A stretch of DNA of 64,000 nucleotides from Cedecea colo (GTDB lineage: Bacteria > Pseudomonadota > Gammaproteobacteria > Enterobacterales > Enterobacteriaceae), in assembly GCF_011808225.1 (NCBI RefSeq), contig NZ_SOYS01000008.1:148634-212633 (forward strand). The letters run 5' to 3'. The position numbers and the translations under genes are program-made. This document shows, piece after piece, positions 33,914 through 43,838 of the stretch. The first letter of the stretch is position 1. Every line of letters starts with the position of its first letter. The notes beneath the pieces were generated by a model. The model did no database searches, was not told the origin of the DNA, and worked only from the letters and a program-made list of their open reading frames with translations.

Positions 33914-34258
33914 ATGATTGTTTCAAAGCAAAATGCAGAACATTACAGCTGGGGTGGGGACTGCGACGGCTGGCATCTGGTAAAAGGATCGTCCCTGAGT
34001 ATCATTCACGAAAAAATGCCCGCCGGGAGAACGGAGCTGCGGCATTATCATTGTGTGGCTCAGCAGTTCTTTTTTGTCCTTGCGGGTGAGTTAACTATGG
34101 AGCTGGAAGGAGAATTCTATGTGGTTAACGCCGGCGAAGGGATTTCCGTGCCGCCGCAGGCAAGGCATCAGGCGAGAAATGAATCTTTGGACAATACCGA
34201 ATTTCTGGTGATCTCTGAGCCAACAACGCGCGGTGACAGAATCAATCAGGAAGCATAA
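33914..34258 (+). CDS. Small cupin-domain protein
   Basis: The 114-residue single-cupin protein has the metal-binding motif 1 RHYHCVAQQFFFVLAGELTMELEGE and motif 2 GEGISVPPQARHQARN (second His). There is no signal peptide. Cupins of this size are binding proteins, isomerases or dioxygenases; the substrate cannot be told. It stands alone before the convergent TetR gene, and its promoter has a palindrome like that of the TetR/exporter pair, so the three may form one regulon. The ATG follows CAGGG. Confidence 0.85.
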   Translation: MIVSKQNAEHYSWGGDCDGWHLVKGSSLSIIHEKMPAGRTELRHYHCVAQQFFFVLAGELTMELEGEFYVVNAGEGISVPPQARHQARNESLDNTEFLVISEPTTRGDRINQEA

Positions 34259-34334
34259 TTCCAGGCTCGCCGCAGCAGGATGTAACTGAGATGCGCTTCT
34301 TGCTATGGCTCTTTTTCAGGTAAGCGCGGCCAGG

Positions 34335-35045
34335 CTAACTGGCGGTTTTGCCCCCGACTCCCGATGTCAGCAGCGCTTCTATATGCCGGGAAAGCATCTG
34401 CGCGGTGAGTGACCGCTCTCCCTTGCGCCACTCATGCTGAAGACGAGCGACGGGAAGCAGCGTTAAGCCAAACAAAGAAATAAATAAAAATTCCGGCTGG
34501 AGTCCGGGGTTTAATCGTCCTTCATCCTGCCATTTCTGGATCCACATTAGCGCCGATTTTTTTTCTTTGATGCCAGCCCGCGCATCGATCCTTTCCCTGA
34601 GCAACCCGCTTTCGCTAAGCACCTCTCTTATCCACAGCGGCGCGAACCAGGGATGTTCCAGTGAAACAGTAATAAATTTCTGCGTCAGGGCCGTCAGGGC
34701 CTTAACGGGATCGTCAGGATATTGTTCAAAAACACCGCCCATGGAAGAGCGTACCGGCAGGTATCTTTCATCGATCAGCACATCTAATAATTGCTCACGG
34801 TTTTTGAAGTAGTAATGCAACATGGCGGATGTAACGCCTGCATCCGCGGTAATGGCGCTTAAAGAGGTTTGAGCAATACCCTGAGTTGAGAAGAGTTTCA
34901 GCGCGCTATCAAGTAGCAAGTCGCGTTTATCGGCGCTTTTATTTCCCCCGGCAGGCCGTCCCGGGCGACGACGATTTCGCACGCCTTTTGCGTTATTTTC
35001 GGATTTTTCACCGCCGTTATTGCCAGCCATTTGTACGGGATCCAT
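34335..35045 (-). CDS. TetR/AcrR-family transcriptional regulator
   Basis: The 236-residue regulator has a disordered, basic N-terminus (~1-40), a TetR_N helix-turn-helix (~45-90: LFSTQGIAQTSLSAITADAGVTSAMLHYYFKNREQLL) and a C-terminal ligand domain. ATG at 35045 is used; an in-frame ATG five codons later (35030) is an alternative. It is divergent from a DHA2 drug exporter with a perfect palindrome between them, the normal layout for a TetR repressor of an efflux pump. Confidence 0.88.
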   Translation of the reverse strand: MDPVQMAGNNGGEKSENNAKGVRNRRRPGRPAGGNKSADKRDLLLDSALKLFSTQGIAQTSLSAITADAGVTSAMLHYYFKNREQLLDVLIDERYLPVRSSMGGVFEQYPDDPVKALTALTQKFITVSLEHPWFAPLWIREVLSESGLLRERIDARAGIKEKKSALMWIQKWQDEGRLNPGLQPEFLFISLFGLTLLPVARLQHEWRKGERSLTAQMLSRHIEALLTSGVGGKTAS

Positions 35046-35071
35046 TGACCAGATGAAAGTATTCTATCAAT

Positions 35072-35093
35072 ATTAATTATCCAGTTAATTAAT
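35072..35093. promoter_or_regulatory. TetR operator between regulator and exporter
   Basis: ATTAATTA-TCCAGT-TAATTAAT is a perfect 8-bp inverted repeat with a 6-base spacer. It occupies the 66-base gap between divergent genes, where it could shut both promoters. Confidence 0.7.
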
Positions 35094-35111
35094 TACAAGC
35101 TGACAATTCAT

Positions 35112-36611
35112 ATGACGGTGACAGCCTCTCCGCAGAAAGACAATCCGCAGCACACAACTTCCATCCGCCTGCTGTTCTCCGCGCTTATGCTGGTGATGCT
35201 GCTGGCCGCCCTCGATCAGACCATCGTCTCCACCGCGCTGCCAACGATTGTGGGCGAACTGGGCGGCCTGGAAAAACTCTCCTGGGTAGTCACCGCCTAC
35301 CTGCTGTCTTCGACCATCGTCGTGCCGCTGTACGGTAAATTTGGCGATCTCCTCGGCCGTAAGATCGTGCTGCAAACGGCGATAGTTCTGTTTTTACTCG
35401 GCTCGGTGCTTTGCGGCCTGGCGCAGAACATGACTCAGCTTATCCTGATGCGCGCTTTGCAGGGGCTGGGCGGCGGCGGCCTGATGGTGGTCACGATGGC
35501 GGCGGTAGGCGACGTCATTCCCCCGGCCGAACGCGGAAAATATCAGGGATTGTTTGGCGGCGTATTCGGCCTGGCGACGGTGATTGGCCCGCTTATTGGC
35601 GGTTTCCTGGTGGAGCACTTTTCCTGGCGCTGGATATTTTATATCAACCTGCCGCTGGGGATTTTCGCTCTGCTGGTGATTGGTGCGGTGCTCAGACCGC
35701 AAACGGCGCGTATTCGCCATCAAATCGACTTTTTGGGGGCGGCGTATCTCGCCGTCTCGTTAACCTGCCTGATCCTTTTCACCAGCCAGGGCGGCACGGT
35801 GATGGCCTGGTCCGACCCGCAGCTGTGGTGCATTTTCGCCTTCTTCGCCGTTACGCTCGGCGGCTTTATTTATGAGGAACGTCTGGCCATTGAGCCCATT
35901 ATTCCGCTGGGGCTGTTCCGCGACCGAACCTTTTTATTAAGCTGCCTGATTGGTTTTATTATCGGAATGTCGCTGTTTGGCTCGATGACTTTCCTGCCGC
36001 TGTATTTGCAGGTCGTAAAATTCTCCACGCCGTCAGAAGCCGGGATGCAGCTTCTGCCGTTGATGGGCGGGCTGATGATCACCTCTATTATCAGCGGGCG
36101 CATCATCAGTAAAATTGGCCGTTACCGCCTCTTCCCGATTATGGGGACGCTGCTGACGTTTATCGCAATGGGGCTGCTGGGCACGTTAAAAATCAACACC
36201 CCGATACACATACTTTACCTCTATATCACGCTGCTGGGCTGTGGCCTCGGCATGGTGATGCAGGTGCTGGTCCTGGCGGTGCAAAACAGCGTGGAACAAA
36301 AGCTGATTGGGGTGGCGACCTCCAGCGCGACGCTGTTCCGCCAGATTGGCGGCTCTATCGGCGTGGCGGCATTTGGGGCGATATTCACCAACGTCCTGCA
36401 AAATAGACTTATCGCGCTGATCCCATCGGAAGTACCGTTGCCGCAACACCTGAGCGCAAATGCGGTTCACGAGCTGCCGGTAGCGCTGCGCGATGATTAT
36501 CTGCAGGCTTTCGGCTCGGCGCTGCATTCGGTGTACATTATCTCTGCGGGAGTGGTGGTGTTTGCCTTCTTCCTGTCGCTGCTTCTGAGGGACGTGCCGC
36601 TGCGTAAGTAG
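35112..36611 (+). CDS. MFS multidrug exporter, DHA2 (EmrB/QacA) family
   Basis: The 499-residue inner-membrane protein has about 14 hydrophobic helices. It shows the family start [23 protein letters not shown], motif [11 protein letters not shown], and motif C-like [25 protein letters not shown]. It should expel drugs using the proton gradient. The substrate is unknown. No membrane-fusion partner is adjacent, so it probably acts alone. It is controlled by the divergent TetR gene (inference from the operator). Confidence 0.92.
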   Translation: MTVTASPQKDNPQHTTSIRLLFSALMLVMLLAALDQTIVSTALPTIVGELGGLEKLSWVVTAYLLSSTIVVPLYGKFGDLLGRKIVLQTAIVLFLLGSVLCGLAQNMTQLILMRALQGLGGGGLMVVTMAAVGDVIPPAERGKYQGLFGGVFGLATVIGPLIGGFLVEHFSWRWIFYINLPLGIFALLVIGAVLRPQTARIRHQIDFLGAAYLAVSLTCLILFTSQGGTVMAWSDPQLWCIFAFFAVTLGGFIYEERLAIEPIIPLGLFRDRTFLLSCLIGFIIGMSLFGSMTFLPLYLQVVKFSTPSEAGMQLLPLMGGLMITSIISGRIISKIGRYRLFPIMGTLLTFIAMGLLGTLKINTPIHILYLYITLLGCGLGMVMQVLVLAVQNSVEQKLIGVATSSATLFRQIGGSIGVAAFGAIFTNVLQNRLIALIPSEVPLPQHLSANAVHELPVALRDDYLQAFGSALHSVYIISAGVVVFAFFLSLLLRDVPLRK

Positions 36612-36615
36612 CCGC

Positions 36616-37278
36616 TCAGGTTGTTTGTTTCTGCCGGGCCCAGGCCGCCAGCACCGTGCGTTCGGATAGTTCAAGATATTCCGCCAGGGTCCGGGCGGCC
36701 AGTGCATTCTGGCCGTCGTTCAGCAGCGCCAGGATATGCGCATTCTTCTCTATATAAGGCGCATAAAGCATTTCTGGATCGTTAAGATGGCCGAACGCCA
36801 GCCGCAGCTCGGCGGAGATATTGCGATACAAACGGCTCAGGCGTTCGCTGTCGGCGAGCTCAACGATTGCGGTATGAAATTTCATGTTCGCCGTTCCTAC
36901 GCGTCGCCAGTCGCTGGACTGACGATATTCCCGCGCTTCTTCCACCGCCGCCTCCATTTTCATCACTGCCGGATGCAGCGGGTAGGCATGAGTCAGGGCA
37001 TCACACTCAATCAGACGACGAATGCGGTAGATATCCAGAATCGCCGCCATATCCGGCACCGCCACGTAAACCCCACGGTTTGGTTCGTAGCGCAACAGGC
37101 CTTCCTGAGTAAGCATACGAAACACTTCACGCAGCGTATTGCGCGAAATATCCAGCTGTTCGCTGAGCGAGGCTTCCGATAAACGGGTGCCGGTCGCCAG
37201 CTCGCCGATGATAATTTTCTGCCGAATAGTTTCGGCGATTTTCTCGCTCAGCATTTGAGCGGGCACCTCTTTCTTCAT
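36616..37278 (-). CDS. GntR-family (FCD) transcriptional regulator
   Basis: A 220-residue regulator when started at ATG 37278 (MKKEVPAQMLSEKIA), which has AGAAG upstream; an upstream GTG at 37317 adds 13 residues. The winged helix is seen at ~5-65 (GTRLSEASLSEQLDISRNTLREVFRMLTQEGLLRYEPNRGVYV) and the FCD ligand domain at ~75-215. It is divergent from the permease-pxp operon and is its likely local regulator, with NtrC and sigma-54 acting as global control. It converges with the DHA2 exporter, with 4 bases between. Confidence 0.9.
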   Translation of the reverse strand: MKKEVPAQMLSEKIAETIRQKIIIGELATGTRLSEASLSEQLDISRNTLREVFRMLTQEGLLRYEPNRGVYVAVPDMAAILDIYRIRRLIECDALTHAYPLHPAVMKMEAAVEEAREYRQSSDWRRVGTANMKFHTAIVELADSERLSRLYRNISAELRLAFGHLNDPEMLYAPYIEKNAHILALLNDGQNALAARTLAEYLELSERTVLAAWARQKQTT

Positions 37279-37370
37279 GTTCTTCTGCGCAGTGGCCCGG
37301 TGAGCGGCAATCTTCACATATTAGCCCGGCAGCGGCAAGGCGTTGACGTAGCAGGGTTATTTCAACTTTA

Positions 37371-37386
37371 TGCACCGAATTGGTGC
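37371..37386 (+). promoter_or_regulatory. NtrC-binding site 1
   Basis: TGCACCGAATTGGTGC matches the NtrC (GlnG) consensus TGCACY-N4-TGGTGC perfectly. It sits 93 bases upstream of the GntR start and about 225-240 bases upstream of the likely sigma-54 start point, a usual enhancer distance. Confidence 0.85.
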
Positions 37387-37401
37387 CTTATCGCTTTTTT
37401 A

Positions 37402-37417
37402 TGCACTTTATTGGTGC
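37402..37417 (+). promoter_or_regulatory. NtrC-binding site 2
   Basis: TGCACTTTATTGGTGC is another full match to the NtrC consensus, 31 bases (about three helix turns) centre-to-centre from site 1. This tandem layout resembles the strong glnA enhancer. Confidence 0.85.
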
Positions 37418-37581
37418 TTTTTATCGTTTGTCCGAGCGAGAAAAATACCAAAAAGTGATCGCCGTCGGTTTTTCACTCTTCGATAGACGATTATGTTTGT
37501 GTGTTTAATCAACAGACACTAGCTTATTGTTCAACAATAAATTCATATTTGATTAACAATGTTAATGCTTTGCCCCAATGA

Positions 37582-37597
37582 TGGTCCGCTTATTGCT
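37582..37597 (+). promoter_or_regulatory. Sigma-54 (-24/-12) promoter of the permease-pxp operon
   Basis: TGGTCCGCTTATTGCT fits TGGCACG-N4-TTGCW: the -24 GG (37583-37584) and -12 GC (37595-37596) are exactly 10 bases apart. Transcription would start near 37608, before the permease ATG at 37638. The only mismatches are in the CAC triplet. Confidence 0.75.
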
Positions 37598-37637
37598 TAA
37601 CAGACAAGGTCTTAATTCTAAAAACGGAGTGAGTCAG

Positions 37638-38879
37638 ATGGCTGCACAAGAAACCGAAAACAAATCCTTTGTCCGGAAGCGACGCTCATCGCTGATTGCG
37701 GCAATATTCCTGATGGCGACCTCGGCCATCGGGCCGGGCTTTATTACCCAAACGGCAACCTTTACCGCCACCATGGGCGCAGCGTTCGCCTTTGGTATTC
37801 TGGCTTCGATAATTATCGACTTTGTGGTGCAGCAGAATATCTGGCGCGTGGTAACGGTTACGCGAATGCGCGCGTCTGATGTGGCGAACGCAGCGCTACC
37901 CGGCAGCGGTTATCTGCTGGCGGTGCTGGTGATTTTTGGTGGCCTGGTATTTAACGTCGGCAATATTGCCGGGGCAGGCCTGGGCTTAAATGCCATGCTT
38001 GGCCTTTCGCCGAAGTGGGGCGGGTTAATCAGCGCAATGCTGGCGATTTATATCTTTTCTTCGCGCCGGGCAAGCACCGCCATCGACCGCCTTATTATCA
38101 TCCTTGGGCTGGTGATGATTGGCCTGACGCTGTATGTAGCCTTTGTCTCTCAGCCACCGGTAGGTGAGGCGCTGCGCCAGAGCGTTTTCCCGGACAGCAT
38201 GAACTTTGCCATGATTACCACCATTGTCGGCGGCACCGTGGGCGGCTACATCTCCTATGCCGGAGCGCATCGCCTGCTGGATAAGGGCATGACCGGCGTT
38301 GGGAATATTGCCGCCGTTTCATCCGCGGCCACCAAAGGCATCCTGGTGGTGGGGTTGATGCGCTATGTGCTGTTTCTGGCGGTGCTGGGCGTGGTGGCAA
38401 GCGGGGTGACGCTGGATATTTCCAGCCAGGTGGCGAACCCGGCCTCGCAGGCGTTTCAGCATGCGGTGGGCAGCTTTGGCGTCAGGATCTTCGGCTTTAT
38501 CTTCTGGGCTGCTGCACTCACCAGCGTGATTGGCGCGGCCTACACCTCGGTCAGCTTCATGACGGTATTTAAGCAAAAAATGACCGAACGCCAGCGTAAC
38601 ATCGCGACCGTGCTGTTTATTGCCGTCTCATTGGTTATTTATCTGCTGCTTGGCACCGCGCCTGCGGCGCTGCTGGTGTTCGCGGGTGGTTTCAACGGCT
38701 TGATTCTGCCTATCGGCCTGACGATTTTCGTCTACGTGGGCTGGAAACGTGCTGACCTGATGGCCGGCTATGCCTACCCGCGCTGGCTGCTGTGGACGGG
38801 GCTTATCACCTGCGTGCTGACCTGGTACATGGGGGCGCTCTCCGTTGGCGCGATTTTCAATTTCCTGAAAGTGGTCTGA
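37638..38879 (+). CDS. NRAMP-like permease of the kip/pxp operon (YcsG type)
   Basis: The 413-residue inner-membrane protein has about 11 helices and a remote NRAMP fold ([28 protein letters not shown]) but lacks the DPGN and MPH metal motifs of MntH. It is like B. subtilis YcsG, which is encoded with PxpA and KipIA homologues, so it probably imports the operon's organic substrate, such as 5-oxoproline, and not a metal (inference). I chose ATG 37638, which has GGAG 8 bases upstream; an earlier in-frame ATG (37578) would fall on the sigma-54 promoter. It is the first gene of the operon; pxpA follows 10 bases later. Confidence 0.88.
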   Translation: MAAQETENKSFVRKRRSSLIAAIFLMATSAIGPGFITQTATFTATMGAAFAFGILASIIIDFVVQQNIWRVVTVTRMRASDVANAALPGSGYLLAVLVIFGGLVFNVGNIAGAGLGLNAMLGLSPKWGGLISAMLAIYIFSSRRASTAIDRLIIILGLVMIGLTLYVAFVSQPPVGEALRQSVFPDSMNFAMITTIVGGTVGGYISYAGAHRLLDKGMTGVGNIAAVSSAATKGILVVGLMRYVLFLAVLGVVASGVTLDISSQVANPASQAFQHAVGSFGVRIFGFIFWAAALTSVIGAAYTSVSFMTVFKQKMTERQRNIATVLFIAVSLVIYLLLGTAPAALLVFAGGFNGLILPIGLTIFVYVGWKRADLMAGYAYPRWLLWTGLITCVLTWYMGALSVGAIFNFLKVV

Positions 38880-38889
38880 GGAAAAGCAT

Positions 38890-39660
38890 ATGGCAAAAAC
38901 GATTGATCTTAATAGCGATTTGGGCGAAAGCTTCGGGCAATGGACGATGGGCGACGACGCCGCAATCCTTAAAATGGTCAGCAGCGCCAACGTGGCCTGC
39001 GGATTTCACGCCGGTTCCCCGGCAGGCATCCTTGAAACCCTGAAAGCGGCAAAAGCTCAGGGCGTGACGGTGGGCGCGCATGTCGCTTACCCGGATCTGG
39101 TGGGATTTGGCCGCCGCAATATGGACATCGCCAGCGATGAGCTGACCGCCGATGTGATTTACCAGCTTGGCGCGCTGCAAGGTCTGGCCCGTGCGGCGGG
39201 TACTCAGGTGCGCTATGTGAAACCTCATGGCGCGCTTTATAACACCATTGCTTATAACGAACGCCAGGCATTAGCGGTAATCGACGGGATTCTGGCGGTT
39301 GATCCTCAGCTGCCGCTGGTGGGGCTGGCGGGATCGCCGATACTGGCGCTTGCGCAGCAAAAAGGGTTGAAAACCATTGCTGAAGCTTTTGCCGACCGTG
39401 CCTATCACGCTGACGGCACTTTGGTTTCCCGCCGGGAAGCTGGTGCCGTACTGCATGACGCGCAACAGGTGGCGGAACGCATGCTGCAACTGATTACCAG
39501 CGGCGGTTTGAAATCCATCGAGGGGGAATTCACTCCGATTCAGGTGGAATCTATTTGCGTACACGGCGATAGCCCCGGCGCGATTGCCATGGCGAGCCAG
39601 ATTCGCACGCTGCTCGAAGCTCAGGGTATTACCGTCCGTTCTTTTATTTTACAGGCGTAA
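38890..39660 (+). CDS. pxpA: 5-oxoprolinase subunit A (PxpA, LamB/YcsF family)
   Basis: The 256-residue cytosolic protein shows the family start [38 protein letters not shown], then [15 protein letters not shown] and KPHGALYN, and [17 protein letters not shown]. With PxpB and PxpC it forms the ATP-dependent bacterial 5-oxoprolinase that opens 5-oxoproline (pyroglutamate) to glutamate. It is the second gene of the operon, with a GAGG-type ribosome site. The cleft residues around the first Asp (NSDLGE) are intact. Confidence 0.93.
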   Translation: MAKTIDLNSDLGESFGQWTMGDDAAILKMVSSANVACGFHAGSPAGILETLKAAKAQGVTVGAHVAYPDLVGFGRRNMDIASDELTADVIYQLGALQGLARAAGTQVRYVKPHGALYNTIAYNERQALAVIDGILAVDPQLPLVGLAGSPILALAQQKGLKTIAEAFADRAYHADGTLVSRREAGAVLHDAQQVAERMLQLITSGGLKSIEGEFTPIQVESICVHGDSPGAIAMASQIRTLLEAQGITVRSFILQA

Positions 39661-39669
39661 GGAGCAGCG

Positions 39670-40479
39670 ATGACTATATTAATGAAGGCCAGCCAGCAGG
39701 CGATTATTGCCGCACGCGAGGCTCGTCTTGCTATCCGTAATGGTTTTGATAAACCCACTGCGGGAATGGCGCCGGGCATGACCCAGGCGAACATGATTTG
39801 TCTGCCGCGCGAATGGGCTTTTGATTTTCTTCTCTATGCGCAGCGCAATCCACAAAGCTGTCCGGTACTGGATGTGATTGAAGCTGGCGGCCACCAAACC
39901 GTGCTGGCGGAAGGCGCAGATTTGCGTACCGATATTCCCCGCTATCGTATCTGGCAGCATGGCAAGCTGACAGATGAAATCACCGATGCCCGTGCGCTCT
40001 GGCAGCAGCATCCCGATCTGGTCACTTTCTTAATCGGCTGTAGCTTTACCTTTGAAACGCCGCTGCGTGAAGCGGGCATCGACGTGCGCCACATTACCGA
40101 TGGCAGCAACGTGCCGATGTATAAAACTAATCGTCTCTGTCGCCCTGCCGGTCGCCTGGAGGGTGAGCTGGTCGTTTCTATGCGCCCGATTCCGGCAGAC
40201 AGAGTAGCGGATGCGGTGATGATTAGCGGACGTTTTCCGGCGGTGCATGGCGCGCCGATTCACGTTGGCGAACCGCATCTGCTGGGCATCAGCGATATTT
40301 CATGTCCTGATTTTGGCGATCCGGTGCGCATTGAGCCAGGTGAGATCCCGGTATTCTGGGCATGTGGCGTTACGCCGCAGGCGGCAGTAATGAAATCCGG
40401 CGTGCCTTTTGCCATCAGCCATGCGCCGGGCCATATGTTTATTACCGATGTGCCGGACGCTGCCTGGCAGGGAGCGTGA
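39670..40479 (+). CDS. DUF1445 putative hydro-lyase (YcsI family)
   Basis: This 269-residue protein of the YcsI/DUF1445 family shows [61 protein letters not shown], and [29 protein letters not shown]. Mammalian relatives include the D-glutamate cyclase that interconverts D-glutamate and 5-oxo-D-proline, so a role in making or using 5-oxo-D-proline fits the operon (inference). It lies 9 bases after pxpA and overlaps no gene; the fused pxpBC gene starts 2 bases after its stop. Confidence 0.88.
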   Translation: MTILMKASQQAIIAAREARLAIRNGFDKPTAGMAPGMTQANMICLPREWAFDFLLYAQRNPQSCPVLDVIEAGGHQTVLAEGADLRTDIPRYRIWQHGKLTDEITDARALWQQHPDLVTFLIGCSFTFETPLREAGIDVRHITDGSNVPMYKTNRLCRPAGRLEGELVVSMRPIPADRVADAVMISGRFPAVHGAPIHVGEPHLLGISDISCPDFGDPVRIEPGEIPVFWACGVTPQAAVMKSGVPFAISHAPGHMFITDVPDAAWQGA

Positions 40480-40480
40480 G

Positions 40481-42085
40481 GTGAGATTTTTAGCCGTAAA
40501 TCTAGGCAGCTTTCTGGTGGAACTGGCCTCGCTGGACGACACGCTGGCGCTCTTTGATTCGCTTAGCGCCTCTGCGGAACAGGGGATAGAAGAGATAATT
40601 CCGGCAGCGCGCACGCTGCTGATCCGCTTTCAGCCTACGCAAACCAGCATGGCGCGGCTCGCCGAACAGATAGCCCGTCGCCCTTTGACGCAGCGAGGCC
40701 AACGCGGCGGCCAGCAGGTGACGATCCCGGTGCATTACAACGGCGAAGATCTTCCTGCCGTCGCTGAATTAATGGGGATCGACATTCGGGAGGCTATCCG
40801 CCGCCATCAGGAATCAACGTGGAAAGTGGCGTTCACCGGTTTTGCGCCGGGTTTTGCCTATATGGTTGCTGATGATGGAGGCTGGCAGATCCCTCGCCGC
40901 AGCACGCCGCGTACCCGCATCCCGGCAGGTTCTGTCGCGCTGGCCGGAGAGTTCAGCGGTATTTATCCGCAGGCCAGCCCCGGCGGCTGGCAGCTTATCG
41001 GCCAGACCGACCTGCAAATGTGGGACCTGGCCCGCGAGCAGCCCGCGCTATTGCTGCCGGGCGCTCAGGTGCAGTTTGTTAATGCGGCGGCAGGGACAAA
41101 AACTACCTCGCTGCCTGCCCGTACCAGCCCACAAGCACAGCCGGCTACAGAGGGTACGACGCTGAGCGTGCTTGCCACCGGCCTGCAAACGCTGTGGCAG
41201 GATGACGGGCGCGCCGGAAAAGCGGCGATGGGCCTGTCGGAATCGGGTGCGATGGACAAAATCGCATTGCACGCCGCGAACCGTATCGTCGGCAATCCTG
41301 TTAACTCGCCGTGTCTGGAAACCCTGGGAGGCTTGCGCGCCCGGGCTAACGATGACGTGGTGATTAGCGTTACCGGCGCGCCGTGCCCGATAATCCTGCA
41401 AACGTCTGCGGGCGAGCGCTACGCAGTGGAAAACTATCGCCCGCTGAATTTAGCCGCCGGAGATGAAATTCACCTCGGCACGCCGACGCGCGGTTTACGA
41501 AGCTATGTGGCGGTGCGAGGCGGGTTTGTGGTCCAGCAAAGTCTTGGCAGCGCAGCTCGCGACAGCCTGGCGCAGGTCGGCCCGGAGCCCCTTAGTGTCG
41601 GAGACATTTTGCTGACCGGCGCGCATCAGCGCTGCAATGCCGTGCTTATCAATGAATTACCCGCTATCGGACTCCCCGCAGCGGGCGAAACCGTAACGCT
41701 GGACATTATCCTTGGCCCGCGCACGGACTGGTTTACCGAAGAAGCTATCGGGCAACTGATCGCCCAGCCCTGGCTGGTAACGCCGCAGTCCAACCGCATT
41801 GGCCTGCGCCTTGCCGGGGAACGGCCGCTGGAACGCAGCCAGCACCAGGAACTGCCGAGCGAAGGCACCTGCAGCGGATCGATTCAGGTTCCCGCAAGCG
41901 GTCAGCCGGTGCTGTTTCTGCACGACCATCCCTTAACCGGCGGTTATCCGGTGATTGCCGCAGTTGCTGAATACCACCTTGCTTTGGCCGGGCAAATCCC
42001 GCCGGGTGCCTTCATCCGCTTTAACGTCATCCAACCTTTTGTGGAATTAACAGGGAGTACAGCCAGTGGCTACCGCGCAGCATAA
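40481..42085 (+). CDS. Fused 5-oxoprolinase subunits B and C (KipI-KipA)
   Basis: The 534-residue fusion starts at GTG 40481 ([14 protein letters not shown]) with GGAG upstream; an upstream in-frame ATG (40409) lies inside the DUF1445 gene. Residues 1-~215 are PxpB/KipI ([59 protein letters not shown]). Residues ~230-534 are PxpC/KipA ([72 protein letters not shown]). E. coli has these as two genes. Both domains are relatives of the carboxyltransferase part of urea carboxylase. It overlaps the next gene by 20 bases. Confidence 0.93.
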   Translation: MRFLAVNLGSFLVELASLDDTLALFDSLSASAEQGIEEIIPAARTLLIRFQPTQTSMARLAEQIARRPLTQRGQRGGQQVTIPVHYNGEDLPAVAELMGIDIREAIRRHQESTWKVAFTGFAPGFAYMVADDGGWQIPRRSTPRTRIPAGSVALAGEFSGIYPQASPGGWQLIGQTDLQMWDLAREQPALLLPGAQVQFVNAAAGTKTTSLPARTSPQAQPATEGTTLSVLATGLQTLWQDDGRAGKAAMGLSESGAMDKIALHAANRIVGNPVNSPCLETLGGLRARANDDVVISVTGAPCPIILQTSAGERYAVENYRPLNLAAGDEIHLGTPTRGLRSYVAVRGGFVVQQSLGSAARDSLAQVGPEPLSVGDILLTGAHQRCNAVLINELPAIGLPAAGETVTLDIILGPRTDWFTEEAIGQLIAQPWLVTPQSNRIGLRLAGERPLERSQHQELPSEGTCSGSIQVPASGQPVLFLHDHPLTGGYPVIAAVAEYHLALAGQIPPGAFIRFNVIQPFVELTGSTASGYRAA

Positions 42086-43796
42086 AGTCCTGATTGCCAA
42101 CCGTGGCGAGATTGCCGTTCGTATTATTCGCGCCTGTAGGGATTACGGTGCGCAGGCCGTGGCGGTGTACGCTGACCCGGATGCCGACGCGCTGCACGTG
42201 CGCATGGCCGACGAAGCCTGGGCGCTGCCCGGCACAAGCTCTACGGAAACCTATTTAAATATCGATGCGCTGGTGGAGATTGCCCGCCGTAGCGGCGCGA
42301 CAATGGTGCATCCTGGCTATGGTTTCCTGTCTGAGCGCGCAGAATTTGCTCGTGCGGTACAGGCAGCAGGGCTTATCTGGATTGGGCCGCAGCCGGAAAC
42401 TATCGAAAAGCTCGGCGACAAAGTGCAGGCGCGTAAAATCGCCATGAAAGTTGGCGCGCCGCTGGTGAAAGGCACGGCCGACCCGGTTAACTGCGCGGAA
42501 GATGTGCTGGATTTTGCCGCCATGCATGGTTTGCCGGTAGCGATTAAAGCCGCCTTTGGTGGCGGTGGACGCGGCCTGAAGGTGGCCTGGAAAATGGAGG
42601 AAGTGGAGGAGCTTTATCGCTCCGCTACGCGCGAGGCGCTGAGCGCATTTGGCCGCGCTGAATGTTACGTGGAGCAATATCTCGACCGCCCACGCCATAT
42701 AGAAGCGCAGGTGATTGCTGACAAACATGGCAATGTGGTGGTGCTCGGCACGCGTGATTGTTCCCTTCAGCGCCGTAACCAGAAGCTGGTAGAAGAAGCT
42801 CCAGCTCCGTTTATTACCGACTCCCAGCGTGAACAAATCCATACGTCGGCGCGTGAGATCTGCGCTCATGCGGGCTACGTTGGCGCGGGTACAGTTGAAT
42901 TTTTACTGAGTCGCGACGGCATGCTGTCGTTCCTTGAAGTGAATACTCGCTTGCAGGTGGAACATCCGGTAACCGAAGAGACGACGGGCCTTGATATCGT
43001 GGTGGAACAATTACGTATCGCTGAAGGTTTGCCGCTCAGCATTAAGGAAACGCCGGTCCCGCGCGGCCACTCATTTGAATTCCGTATTAACGCCGAAGAT
43101 GCCGGTAAAGGTTATTTACCTACGCCAGGCAGCATCACGGACTTTCGTGCCCCGAGCGGGCCCGGCGTTCGCCTGGACAGCGGCGTTGAGGCAGGCTCAA
43201 CCGTTCCCGGCAGCTATGATTCGCTGATGGCAAAACTCATCGTCACCGGCAATACGCGTGAACAGGCTATCGCCCGCGCTCGCCGCGCCCTGCGCGAATT
43301 CGAGATTAACGGCGTTGCATCTGTGCTTCCGTTCCATCGGGCAGTCATGGAAGATGCCGATTTCACAGCGGAGTTCGCCGTTCATACTCGCTGGATAGAA
43401 ACCGACTTCGCCGGACGCATTGAACTCGCGCCTCGCCAGGTGCCGAAGCCGGATGAAGTTTTAACCCGCAGCTGGATTGAACTGGATGGACGCCGGGTTC
43501 AGCTTGGCCTGCCAGCCCGTCTGTTTAACGGGGTTGCGCTGACAGGGCCGGATAAAATTACACCGGTAACCCGCGAACCCGCTAATGAAGCAGCAATAGA
43601 AGCGCCGATCTCCGGCGTGTTGCATAGCTGGCTGGCGCAAGAGGGTAAAGCCGTCCAGCAGGGAGAAGTTATTGCGGTAATGGAAGCGATGAAAATGGAA
43701 GTTCAGATAGTGGCGCATCGCAGCGGAAAGCTTAAACGCCAGGCGGAAACAGGCAGCGCATTTGAGGCTGGAAACCTGCTTGGAGAGATAGGTTAG
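42066..43796 (+). CDS. Biotin carboxylase fused to biotin carrier domain (AccC-AccB-like)
   Basis: The 576-residue protein starts at GTG 42066 ([27 protein letters not shown]). The biotin carboxylase part (~1-450) has the ATP-grasp loop [24 protein letters not shown], and [23 protein letters not shown] linker leads to a biotinyl domain (~505-576) with the modified lysine in [10 protein letters not shown]. It would carboxylate its own biotin with ATP and bicarbonate. It is not the housekeeping AccC, which has no carrier domain. Placed after the KipI-KipA fusion, it completes a urea-carboxylase-like set of domains on two chains. It is the last operon gene, followed by a hairpin. Confidence 0.92.
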   Translation: MATAQHKVLIANRGEIAVRIIRACRDYGAQAVAVYADPDADALHVRMADEAWALPGTSSTETYLNIDALVEIARRSGATMVHPGYGFLSERAEFARAVQAAGLIWIGPQPETIEKLGDKVQARKIAMKVGAPLVKGTADPVNCAEDVLDFAAMHGLPVAIKAAFGGGGRGLKVAWKMEEVEELYRSATREALSAFGRAECYVEQYLDRPRHIEAQVIADKHGNVVVLGTRDCSLQRRNQKLVEEAPAPFITDSQREQIHTSAREICAHAGYVGAGTVEFLLSRDGMLSFLEVNTRLQVEHPVTEETTGLDIVVEQLRIAEGLPLSIKETPVPRGHSFEFRINAEDAGKGYLPTPGSITDFRAPSGPGVRLDSGVEAGSTVPGSYDSLMAKLIVTGNTREQAIARARRALREFEINGVASVLPFHRAVMEDADFTAEFAVHTRWIETDFAGRIELAPRQVPKPDEVLTRSWIELDGRRVQLGLPARLFNGVALTGPDKITPVTREPANEAAIEAPISGVLHSWLAQEGKAVQQGEVIAVMEAMKMEVQIVAHRSGKLKRQAETGSAFEAGNLLGEIG

Positions 43797-43803
43797 CGTT
43801 AAC

Positions 43804-43830
43804 AGGCGGGCTTATGTCCGCCTTTGTTTG
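43804..43830 (+). terminator. Terminator of the permease-pxp operon
   Basis: AGGCGG-GCTTATGT-CCGCCT is followed by TTGTTTG, 8 bases after the biotin carboxylase stop. Confidence 0.6.
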
Positions 43831-43838
43831 AGGGACTT

